A stretch of 13,744 bases of DNA from an uncultured Mollicutes bacterium (GTDB taxonomy: Bacteria; Bacillota_I; Bacilli_A; Acholeplasmatales; Anaeroplasmataceae). The notes beneath the pieces were generated by a model. The model did not search any database. It had not been told where the DNA came from and saw only the letters and a list, made by a program, of their open reading frames with translations. Location: assembly GCA_900540705.1 (NCBI GenBank), contig UQGR01000044.1, forward strand, positions 1 to 13,744. The letters run 5' to 3'. Both the position numbers and the translations under genes were made by a program. Shown here one piece after another: positions 1-5,633 of the stretch; positions within the stretch are counted from its first letter, which is position 1; the number at the start of each line of letters is the position of its first letter.

Positions 1-275
1 TCAACTGCTTTTAATGTAGAATCAATAAAAATTTCTTTTACATCATAGTTACCTGCACAAATACCACTTACAAAACCGTAAAATGCAGCACAACCATGAA
101 TGCCGTATGGTTCAAGCGCAACTAATCTTGCTTGATGGGAGATATCCAAAGTAAGATGGGATTCCTTTTCGATTACAACAACATTGCCATTTGTATTTTC
201 AATAGCAATGTTTGCTGCGTCAATTAATTTTTTTGTTTTTCCTGAACCTTTTTTACCAATAATTAGAGTTATCAT
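1..275 (-). CDS. Small P-loop NTPase, N-terminal part (runs off the left edge)
   Basis: I translated the first 91 residues from ATG at 275-273; the gene continues beyond position 1. The start is fixed by a strong GGGGAGGAG ribosome binding site at 283-291. The protein opens with a beta strand and a Walker A loop, GKKGSGKT (residues 7-14), then a predicted helix, so it binds ATP or GTP. A run of hydrophobic residues (VVVI, about 32-35) could be the next strand. The sequence resembles short P-loop proteins of clostridia that automated pipelines label 'twitching motility protein PilT' or 'ATP-binding protein'; I recall this from general knowledge, and no real link to pili is implied. Walker B would lie near FID (residues 84-86). 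The gene follows pgi by about 70 bases, with no clear terminator between them, so cotranscription is possible. Substrate and role are unknown. Confidence 0.7.
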   Translation of the reverse strand, partial: MITLIIGKKGSGKTKKLIDAANIAIENTNGNVVVIEKESHLTLDISHQARLVALEPYGIHGCAAFYGFVSGICAGNYDVKEIFIDSTLKAV

Positions 276-345
276 GATGAAACTCCTCCCCAAAACATTT
301 TATATTTTTCCACAAAAAGTGGATACGACCGGCATATTGAACTTC

Positions 346-1680
346 TTATTGCTTTAATCTGGCTTCCAGTTGCTCTTTTTCCTGTTCATACCCAGGCTTG
401 CCAAGCAAAGCAAACATATTCTTTTTATAGGCTTCTACCCCTGGCTGATTAAAAGGATTTACTCCTAATGTATAGGCTGAAACACCACAGGCAAATTCAA
501 AGAAATAAACCAAATATCCAAAGCTATAAGCTGAAATATTCGGAATTGTCACTCTAAGATTTGGAACGCCTCCATCCACATGAGCAATCATGGTACCATT
601 CATTGCCATCTTATTCACATAATCCATCGTTTTCCCAGCCAAGAAATTAAGGCCATCTAAATTGTCCTTATCTGCTTCTATTGTGATATTTCTCTCAGGC
701 TCCTCAATATTTAAAACCGTTTCAAAAATGGTTCGCTCTCCATCCTGAATCATTTGTCCTAAGGAATGTAAATCGGTTGAAAAGGATGCAGAGGTTATCC
801 AAATTCCTTTGCCAGCTTTTCCTTCAGACTCACCATATAGCTGTTTCCACCATTCTGCAAAATATTGTAATCTTGGTTCATAGTTTACAAGCATTTCTAG
901 CTTTTTACCTTTTCGATATAACAAATTACGAACTAAGGCATATTGTAAACTGTCATTTTGAGCTACATTTTCTTCTAGACAATCGTCATAGGCCTCTTTA
1001 GCACCTGCGAGCATCTCATCAATATCAATTCCAGCAGCTGCGATAGGGAGAAGTCCTACAGGCGTAAGTACAGAGAATCTGCCTCCTACATCATCTGGAA
1101 CTACAAAGGTAGTATATCCTTCCGTATCGGCCAAGGTCTTTAAAGCACCTCTAGCACGGTCTGTTGTAGCATAGATACGATTTTTAGCCTCTGCCTTTCC
1201 GTACCTTTGTTCCATATATTCCTTAAATATTCTAAAGGCAATGGCAGGCTCTGTTGTCGTTCCTGACTTAGAAATTACATTGATAGAGAATTCCTTGTCC
1301 TGTAAATAATCCATTAAATCTGCCACATAGGTTGAAGAGATATGATTACCGACAAATATAACCTCTACTCCTGTATTATTAAAATATTTTTTCAGCATCT
1401 CAATAGCGGCTCTTGCCCCTAAATAAGAACCACCAATTCCAATCGCTAAAAGAACAGAGGATTGATTTTGGATACGCTTTGCCGCTTTCTTAATATCCTC
1501 TACTTCCTGACGATTAAAATCCTTTGGTAGCTCTAGCCACCCTAAAAAATCATTTCCAGCACCTGTTCTCGCTCTTAAAAGCTTATGTGCTGCAGTAATT
1601 TCTTGTTGCATATGTGCATACTCTTTTTCTGTGAAAAAAGGTTGTGCTTGTGAAATATCTAGCTTAATATATTTTTTCAT
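346..1680 (-). CDS. pgi: Glucose-6-phosphate isomerase
   Basis: This cytosolic enzyme interconverts glucose-6-phosphate and fructose-6-phosphate in glycolysis and gluconeogenesis. The 444 residues match the short Firmicute type of the family. Visible signatures are GIGGSYLGARA (residues 81-91), the phosphate-binding SKSGTTTEP (138-146), the family signature GGRFSVLTPVGLLP (199-212), GESEGK with the likely catalytic glutamate E284, DLHSLGQ (303-309) with the ring-opening histidine H305, and VEAYKKNMFALLG near the C-terminus with the conserved lysine at about 420. The start is supported by AGGAGG seven bases upstream of ATG. A promoter of its own lies just upstream (1704-1732) and a terminator closes the preceding operon, so pgi begins a new transcription unit, which may extend into the P-loop gene downstream. 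Nothing in the sequence suggests loss of function. Confidence 0.97.
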   Translation of the reverse strand: MKKYIKLDISQAQPFFTEKEYAHMQQEITAAHKLLRARTGAGNDFLGWLELPKDFNRQEVEDIKKAAKRIQNQSSVLLAIGIGGSYLGARAAIEMLKKYFNNTGVEVIFVGNHISSTYVADLMDYLQDKEFSINVISKSGTTTEPAIAFRIFKEYMEQRYGKAEAKNRIYATTDRARGALKTLADTEGYTTFVVPDDVGGRFSVLTPVGLLPIAAAGIDIDEMLAGAKEAYDDCLEENVAQNDSLQYALVRNLLYRKGKKLEMLVNYEPRLQYFAEWWKQLYGESEGKAGKGIWITSASFSTDLHSLGQMIQDGERTIFETVLNIEEPERNITIEADKDNLDGLNFLAGKTMDYVNKMAMNGTMIAHVDGGVPNLRVTIPNISAYSFGYLVYFFEFACGVSAYTLGVNPFNQPGVEAYKKNMFALLGKPGYEQEKEQLEARLKQ

Positions 1681-1703
1681 AAATTGCCTCCTACTCTAAA
1701 AAT

Positions 1704-1732
1704 ATTATACCACCATAAATAAGGCTTTACAA
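1704..1732 (-). promoter_or_regulatory. Promoter of pgi (sigma-A type, extended -10)
   Basis: On the minus strand, TTGTAA (1732-1727) and TATAAT (1709-1704) are separated by 17 bases. A TG one base ahead of the -10 box makes it an extended -10. The pgi start codon lies 23 bases downstream of the -10 box. Confidence 0.75.
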
Positions 1733-1750
1733 GAAACATTATGAGACAAA

Positions 1751-1778
1751 AGAAAAAAGGCTTAATCTTACTTAAGCC
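1751..1778 (-). terminator. Rho-independent terminator of the yutD-nifU-PAP2 operon
   Basis: A perfect seven-base inverted repeat (GGCTTAA at 1759-1765 and TTAAGCC at 1772-1778, six-base loop) is followed on the minus strand by CCTTTTTTCTTTT. It begins seven bases after the PAP2-family stop codon. Confidence 0.85.
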
Positions 1779-1785
1779 AACTCTC

Positions 1786-2325
1786 TTATACTAAATCCAC
1801 TAAAACAAAATATCCTACAATTCCAATTAGGATACCTAAAATGATACCACCTAAAACCTCAAAGCCTTTATGCCCAAGAAGCTCCTTTAAGATACCTTTT
1901 TTGCCAAATCCCATTGCTTTTCTTTCCTCTAGTGGCATATCACTTGCCATATTATTTAAGATCTTCGCATGCTTAGAGGCTTCTAGTCTAACTCCCATTG
2001 CGTCATGAATTATGATAATGGAAAATATTACCGCTACTGCGAAGGACCAATCAATTTTTCCTCCTAAATCATGCAGCTGAAATAAAAACAATGAGGTAAC
2101 TAATGTCATACAAATGGAGGAGTGAGAGCTTGGAAATCCACCTGTGGTATATAAAGACCTCCACATTACCTTTTTATTTCGTATGGATAGTACTGCAAAT
2201 TTCAACGTTTGACAAAGCAGCATTGATATAATACAAAGCCATATGATTTGGAGGGCTCTAGAATTGACAATTTTTAATAATTCATCAATGGTTATGGGTT
2301 GATCTTTTTCTGCTAAAATATACAC
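1786..2325 (-). CDS. Divergent PAP2 family membrane protein (DUF212/YuiD-like)
   Basis: This integral membrane protein belongs to the divergent PAP2 (acid phosphatase/haloperoxidase-related) family; its substrate is unknown. I place the start at GTG 2325. The open frame extends to 2442, but that part lies entirely inside the nifU-like gene in another frame. The GTG shares one base with the upstream TAG stop (TAGTG) and has AGGAG ten bases ahead, which suggests translational coupling. The product is 179 residues. Family motifs are GGFPSSHSS (62-70), HDAMGVR (107-113) and ELLGHKGFEV (148-157). Hydrophobic segments lie at about 26-46, 71-86, 93-107 and 157-177. The histidine in HDAMGVR stands where many relatives have tyrosine. 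It is the last gene of its operon, followed by a terminator. Bacillus YuiD is about 20 residues shorter at the N-terminus. The family is clear; the function is not. Confidence 0.85.
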   Translation of the reverse strand: MYILAEKDQPITIDELLKIVNSRALQIIWLCIISMLLCQTLKFAVLSIRNKKVMWRSLYTTGGFPSSHSSICMTLVTSLFLFQLHDLGGKIDWSFAVAVIFSIIIIHDAMGVRLEASKHAKILNNMASDMPLEERKAMGFGKKGILKELLGHKGFEVLGGIILGILIGIVGYFVLVDLV

Positions 2326-2573
2326 TATACTTCTTCTCCTATTGCTAGATTTTTGACCTCTATAACCTCTGGTATATTCTCTACTAATAAAGCTTCTATA
2401 CCATCCTTTAGGGTAGAATCTAAAGCTCCACAATCCATACAAGCGCCAAGCATCCTTATATAGACAATGCCTTCCTTAAATCCTAAATATTCTAAATCCC
2501 CACCCTCAGAGTTTAAATAAGGTCTAATTCTATTTAAAATTTTCTTGATTTGTTCTTCAATATTTGTATCCAT
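2325..2573 (-). CDS. NifU-like iron-sulfur scaffold domain protein
   Basis: An 82-residue stand-alone NifU C-terminal domain, as in Bacillus YutI and the Nfu proteins. These carry or deliver Fe-S clusters to client enzymes in the cytosol. The CxxC motif that binds the cluster is visible as ACMDCG, with C45 and C48, preceded by the helix IEEQIKKILNRIRPYLNSEGGDLE (residues 5-28), where the NSEGGD motif is typical. The ribosome binding site is weak (AAGAGTG about seven bases before ATG), and the gene follows yutD by 11 bases, so it is probably read by coupling. Its stop codon overlaps the GTG of the PAP2-family gene. The length is normal for stand-alone members, and no partner suf or isc genes lie in the window. 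Confidence 0.93.
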   Translation of the reverse strand: MDTNIEEQIKKILNRIRPYLNSEGGDLEYLGFKEGIVYIRMLGACMDCGALDSTLKDGIEALLVENIPEVIEVKNLAIGEEV

Positions 2574-2584
2574 ATACTACACTC

Positions 2585-3208
2585 TTACTTCTTATGATTT
2601 TTATTTTTATTATTTTTTCTAAAATTATTTCGATTCTGATTTGGTACAAATCCCGGACTGCTAGATACATAGCTTTGAGACACTTCTACCTTTTCTGGAG
2701 CACGATTGTTATTCGTACTTGCAGACTCCTGTTTAATGATATCCTTTAAATCCTCTGTCAGTTCTCCTTTAGGAATCCGATTCATCCGACTAGGATCTAT
2801 GACAATTTTTGGTTCCTCTCCTGGAGTTGTTTCTAAAACAATGCTTTCCTTATCGAAGGACTCCTTAACTAAATTATGAATGACGAAGCCCTCTGTTTTG
2901 ACAGGACTTGGGTGGCTCAATTCCTTTTGATATTCATTATCAGACTGAATTCTCTTCAAGATAAAATAAGGACAGCCCATTGCACAGGAAAGCTCTAAGT
3001 AATCCTCCATAAATCCAAAATAGTTCTTACTTTTTGGATTCGTATCAAATCCCTTTAGTCTTAAAATGCCTGAGCTTATATCTCCAACGATATACATATA
3101 CTTGTCAAAGCATTCCTCTATATACTTTTCTTCAAATTCTTCTAGCTTAAAGGCATCTCGATAATTACTATCTACCTTGAAGCGTCCTTTTTTACTTTCA
3201 ATTAGCAT
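2585..3208 (-). CDS. yutD: YutD family protein with a long C-terminal tail
   Basis: The first 90 residues match the YutD/DUF1027 family: YIVGD (39-43), LRLKGF (49-54) and YLELSCAMGCPYFILK (70-85) align well with what I remember of Bacillus YutD. The molecular function of the family is not established. Bacillus members are about 100 residues long; this one has 207. The extra half contains a segment rich in E, D and P (about 110-160) and ends in a basic, Asn/Lys/Arg-rich tail (185-207) that looks disordered and could bind nucleic acid. The start ATG has AGGTGG four bases ahead and a promoter directly upstream. It is the first gene of the yutD-nifU-PAP2 operon. Genes of the yut/yun cluster of Bacillus (yunB and yunC) lie immediately upstream here too, which supports the assignment. 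Confidence 0.85.
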   Translation of the reverse strand: MLIESKKGRFKVDSNYRDAFKLEEFEEKYIEECFDKYMYIVGDISSGILRLKGFDTNPKSKNYFGFMEDYLELSCAMGCPYFILKRIQSDNEYQKELSHPSPVKTEGFVIHNLVKESFDKESIVLETTPGEEPKIVIDPSRMNRIPKGELTEDLKDIIKQESASTNNNRAPEKVEVSQSYVSSSPGFVPNQNRNNFRKNNKNKNHKK

Positions 3209-3225
3209 AATACCACCTATAAAGT

Positions 3226-3253
3226 ATTATACCACAATTTGTAAATATTACAA
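3226..3253 (-). promoter_or_regulatory. Promoter of the yutD operon (extended -10)
   Basis: On the minus strand, TTGTAA (3253-3248) and TATAAT (3231-3226) are 16 bases apart, with TG one base ahead of the -10 box. The boxes are the same as in the pgi promoter. The yutD start codon lies 17 bases downstream of the -10 box. Confidence 0.7.
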
Positions 3254-3254
3254 A
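3238..3254. promoter_or_regulatory. Palindrome over the yutD -35 box (candidate operator)
   Basis: TTTGTAA and TTACAAA form a perfect 17-base dyad with a three-base centre. It covers the -35 box and part of the spacer. No U-run follows it, so it does not look like a terminator for yunB. Binding by a regulator is an inference from position and symmetry only. Confidence 0.4.
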
Positions 3255-3259
3255 AGAAA

Positions 3260-3898
3260 TTATTTGAATATATCCCCTAAATAGTAAGGAATATCATTAT
3301 TTAATATCTCTAATGCAATAGGAATTGAGCATTTAGCCTCTATTGTATCTGCCTGAAAGGGAATAACAGTTCTAATATTTAAGGTAACAATAAGATTGAT
3401 TTGTAGAATAGTGGTGTTGAGTCCATAGCTTTCTACTTTTTTTTCAATTTCTACCTCTTGATGCCCTACTACCTCTAAATCAATGGGAACCTTTATTCCA
3501 TTAGATAAAAAATAATTTCTACCAAAAAAATAACCAAGAGGCAATTCAATACTCTTGAATTTTTCCCCTTGATTGATGGTATCAATACAATTGGCTACAT
3601 ATCTTGAAATATTATTTCTAACATAATTGATGGTTTTCACATCTAGATAGGCATAGCTTACCTTACCACTTGCATCATAGGTTTCATTTAAAACATTTTT
3701 TCCGTCTAGCAGCTCTACTACTCCTTCTGTAACACCGTGATCTACCACTTCATTTGCATAGCTAATAATTAAAGATCTCGTATAAGCACTTACTGCAGAG
3801 GAAAAATAGCTCATAGAAAACTTCCCTACAAATCCTACAACTAAGGCAAAGAGAAAAAAAACACTACTCTTCCTGACGTACTTTTTTAAATGCTTCAT
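3260..3898 (-). CDS. yunB: Sporulation protein YunB
   Basis: This matches the YunB family, which in Bacillus is made in the mother cell under sigma-E and is needed for normal spore formation. The 212-residue product has a basic N-terminus, one membrane segment at about 12-31 and a long outward-facing region. The most family-like stretch is PLGYFFGRNYFLSNGIKVPIDLEVVG (about 120-145, key residues P, G, Y, R, G, P). The biochemical role is unknown. ATG 3898 is preceded by only a weak GAAGG close to the start, and the gene overlaps the end of yunC by 35 bases in another frame, so it probably depends on translation of yunC. The pairing yunC-yunB, with yutD next, recalls the Bacillus cluster. Presence of this gene is evidence that the organism forms endospores. 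Confidence 0.88.
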   Translation of the reverse strand: MKHLKKYVRKSSVFFLFALVVGFVGKFSMSYFSSAVSAYTRSLIISYANEVVDHGVTEGVVELLDGKNVLNETYDASGKVSYAYLDVKTINYVRNNISRYVANCIDTINQGEKFKSIELPLGYFFGRNYFLSNGIKVPIDLEVVGHQEVEIEKKVESYGLNTTILQINLIVTLNIRTVIPFQADTIEAKCSIPIALEILNNDIPYYLGDIFK

Positions 3899-4166
3899 AG
3901 ACCTTCATACCTGGAACGATACCTTTGGTTTTTGCAAACTGAGTGGAAGCCTGAATTGGAGCATTAAAAAGTTCAACAATCGTCTTTACGCCTACGGCTC
4001 TACCACAAACAACCTCACGGTCCTTATAGATGTCAACATCTAACGCTCCACACATAAAGAAAGCTCCATATCCTTCAATAAGTAATAGGGTTGTACCCTT
4101 TAATTCTACTTCTAAAGTCTCTAATTCTAATCCTTCAAACCATAGCTTATTCTTCTTAACTAACAT
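3864..4166 (-). CDS. yunC: YunC/DUF1805 family protein
   Basis: A 100-residue protein with the DUF1805 motifs CGALDV (39-44) and CGRAVGVKTI (54-63), followed by APIQAS; these align with my recollection of Bacillus YunC. The family has a small mixed alpha/beta fold and no established activity. I choose ATG 4166 over the farther upstream ATG 4211: the inner one has GGTGAT seven bases ahead and gives a product of family length, whereas the outer one has no ribosome binding site and adds 15 residues that do not look like the family. The last 35 bases overlap yunB. The two probably form one unit, and partnership in spore formation is inferred from that linkage. A -10-like TATAGT lies upstream at about 4216-4221, but I could not fix a convincing promoter. 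Confidence 0.88.
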   Translation of the reverse strand: MLVKKNKLWFEGLELETLEVELKGTTLLLIEGYGAFFMCGALDVDIYKDREVVCGRAVGVKTIVELFNAPIQASTQFAKTKGIVPGMKVYEAFKKVRQEE

Positions 4167-4263
4167 TTTATCACCACTATTTTTTATGCGGCAAAAGAGA
4201 TAAGTATTCATAAACTATACAAAATTACAGCAATGACTATCATTTCTAATTTTTTTTACGAAC

Positions 4264-4288
4264 TAGAAAATTCTTCTTTGGTTTTCTA
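4264..4288. repeat. AT-rich inverted repeat after the DUF1275 gene
   Basis: TAGAAAA (4264-4270) and TTTTCTA (4282-4288) are complementary around an 11-base loop. They lie between the stop codon of the DUF1275 gene and yunC. No clean U-run follows on the minus strand, so it would be a weak terminator at best. Confidence 0.3.
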
Positions 4289-4300
4289 CAAAATTTTTTG

Positions 4301-5227
4301 TCATTTTTGATTTAAAAATAGCTTAATTTCTTCAAATTTATTTTCTTCAATTAGGTGATACATATAGAGCTTATGCGCTAAAGAATTTCTTCTAATCTCA
4401 GCTAAATTTTCCTCTTTTAAGAGAACTGCGGCTTCAATAATTTTAGAATCCAGATTATACTTTTTAGGTTCTATGTCAGAGTATAAAATAATATGGTTTA
4501 AGATGATTTCCTGTTCCTCATTTAAATAATCATCTGAAATATAGCATTTTGGAAAATTATCAATTATAAACTGAGGCTTTTTCAAAAAACTAAGTTCTAA
4601 TATAGCTAAACCTAGTAATAAGCCACAGGGAACAAAAATACTATATCTAACCGCCGAAGTATAAAAATAAAACAAAAAGAAGCTTACTACGCCAACACAA
4701 AAGCTTAAAATCAACCCTGTATAAAAGCTTGCCTTATGCTCTAAGCCTTTGGTCTTAATCGCCTTTTCACAAAGACAACTAGTAAATAGCTTGGTATTAT
4801 TCGTCATCATCGTAGATGTAAAATCTTTAAAATATTCTAATATGATACCTCCCATAATTCCCACAAAAAAGATTGAAATAAAGGACCAGTCAACTCCCAT
4901 TGTCTTCTCAAAAAATAGACAAGGTACTAGCAGTATACAACAAAGACAAAGAATGCAAAATCTAAGATATTTTTCTCTCTTTATTTTTTTAAAAGAATAT
5001 TCTAAAAAGAAAGCTAAAACAATTCCTAAATAAAAGGAAAAAAAGGTAGTTAGTCCTAGCCATAAATCTGACCAATTCCCACTGAATAAATCATAGATTA
5101 TTGCAATTAAAGTACCTGTTTGGAGAAAAGCGAATCTTCCTCCTCGCATATAAAAGGAATACGCATTAAAAAAGCCTCCCACAAAACATAATATAAATAA
5201 AGTAGCATATTTTCTTAATTTCTGCAT
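4301..5227 (-). CDS. DUF1275/YoaK-like membrane protein with C-terminal extension
   Basis: The first 215 residues form about six membrane segments (roughly 7-25, 56-76, 89-106, 114-131, 166-187, 196-214). The motif GGFFNAYSF followed by RGGRFAFLQTGTLI (17-41) is close to the GGFLDAYTF...ANAQTGNIV signature of the DUF1275/YoaK family, whose function is unknown. The second family motif, usually TGN, appears altered (TNNT, about 142-145). Residues 217-308 are a soluble, charged, probably helical tail that family members of about 230 residues lack. ATG 5227 has GGAGGG about eight bases upstream. It follows the feo operon by 54 bases; a pyrimidine-rich stretch separates them and I see no clear terminator, so read-through from feo is possible. 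A role in iron uptake is not supported by the sequence. Confidence 0.7.
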   Translation of the reverse strand: MQKLRKYATLFILCFVGGFFNAYSFYMRGGRFAFLQTGTLIAIIYDLFSGNWSDLWLGLTTFFSFYLGIVLAFFLEYSFKKIKREKYLRFCILCLCCILLVPCLFFEKTMGVDWSFISIFFVGIMGGIILEYFKDFTSTMMTNNTKLFTSCLCEKAIKTKGLEHKASFYTGLILSFCVGVVSFFLFYFYTSAVRYSIFVPCGLLLGLAILELSFLKKPQFIIDNFPKCYISDDYLNEEQEIILNHIILYSDIEPKKYNLDSKIIEAAVLLKEENLAEIRRNSLAHKLYMYHLIEENKFEEIKLFLNQK

Positions 5228-5281
5228 AGGTCCTACCCTCCACGCTCTAATTGTAAACCAAAAAGAAAAGAAAGGAAAGAC

Positions 5282-5503
5282 CTATTTTCCATTCTTTCCC
5301 TCCAATTTACATTGTCTTTTATAAGCTTTTAAAATTTTATTTTTGCTGAAAGCATGACATTGTTTGGCACTTGCACAATCCCCACAGGGACTCCTCCGAT
5401 AAACAATGATTAAATGTAGAATCACTAAAGCTACAAGTGATAGTACAATACTGATAACAACTACATTAGTGACGTTGACAGTTAGCACAGCCACAGCTTT
5501 CAT
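5282..5503 (-). CDS. FeoB-associated Cys-rich membrane protein (second copy)
   Basis: A 73-residue protein with one membrane segment (about 13-34) followed by CGDCASAKQCHAF (C40, C43, C49) and a further Cys at 65. This layout is typical of the small proteins found after feoB in Firmicutes (often called FeoB-associated Cys-rich or p12-like). A metal-binding or FeoC-like role is commonly proposed for them. ATG 5503 has AAAGGA five bases ahead. The first 38 bases overlap the end of the preceding small gene in a different frame, so the two may be translationally coupled. Because of that overlap the first dozen residues are constrained by two frames, and the true start could be a little further in, for example at GTG 5494. 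It ends the feo operon. Confidence 0.78.
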   Translation of the reverse strand: MKAVAVLTVNVTNVVVISIVLSLVALVILHLIIVYRRSPCGDCASAKQCHAFSKNKILKAYKRQCKLEGKNGK

Positions 5504-5621
5504 CTTTTCCTTTCTTCTTTATCCTCTTATGCAGTATTCTTGGCAAAATAAATCTGAAAAACAATATACTTAGCACAAGTAGTATAATTAGGATAACAAC
5601 CGTAATATCTACAGCATTCAC
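5466..5621 (-). CDS. FeoB-associated Cys-rich membrane protein (first copy, GTG start)
   Basis: This is a 51-residue gene that ATG-only gene finding would miss. GTG 5621 is preceded by a perfect AGGAGG (5635-5630) that overlaps the feoB stop codon, at the best spacing. The product has one membrane segment (about 5-25), a basic stretch (HKRIKKKGK, 31-39) and a CGCANC cluster (C43, C45, C48) three residues from the end. That is the usual plan of FeoB-associated Cys-rich proteins: membrane anchor, lysine stretch, cysteines. The stop codon TAA lies at 5466-5468, inside the next gene, giving a 38-base overlap. It probably helps FeoB, for instance by handling Fe(II) on the cytosolic side; that is inferred from family and position. 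Confidence 0.82.
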   Translation of the reverse strand: MNAVDITVVILIILLVLSILFFRFILPRILHKRIKKKGKDESCGCANCQRH

Positions 5622-5633
5622 TTCTTTTACCTC

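Noticed and set aside
309..323. Hairpin TCCAC-AAAAA-GTGGA between pgi and the P-loop gene
   Set aside because: Five-base stem with an A-run, not a U-run, after it on the minus strand; not a convincing terminator, and no promoter could be placed around it.
777..1001. Plus-strand open frame of 74 codons
   Set aside because: Lies wholly inside pgi on the other strand, with no ribosome binding site or recognisable product.
2564..2749. Plus-strand open frame of 61 codons
   Set aside because: Antisense to the Asn/Lys-coding tail of yutD, which gives hydrophobic codons on the opposite strand.
4190..4245. Possible sigma-E promoter ahead of yunC
   Set aside because: The best match to the sigma-E -10 and -35 boxes was about half of the positions, which AT-rich DNA gives by chance.
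4749..5033. Plus-strand open frame of 94 codons
   Set aside because: Antisense to the DUF1275 gene, with no start signals.
5228..5281. Promoter or terminator between the feo operon and the DUF1275 gene
   Set aside because: ATAGGTC and GACCTAT flank a pyrimidine-rich stretch, but the arms are about 45 bases apart and one includes the start codon; no usable -35/-10 pair was found.
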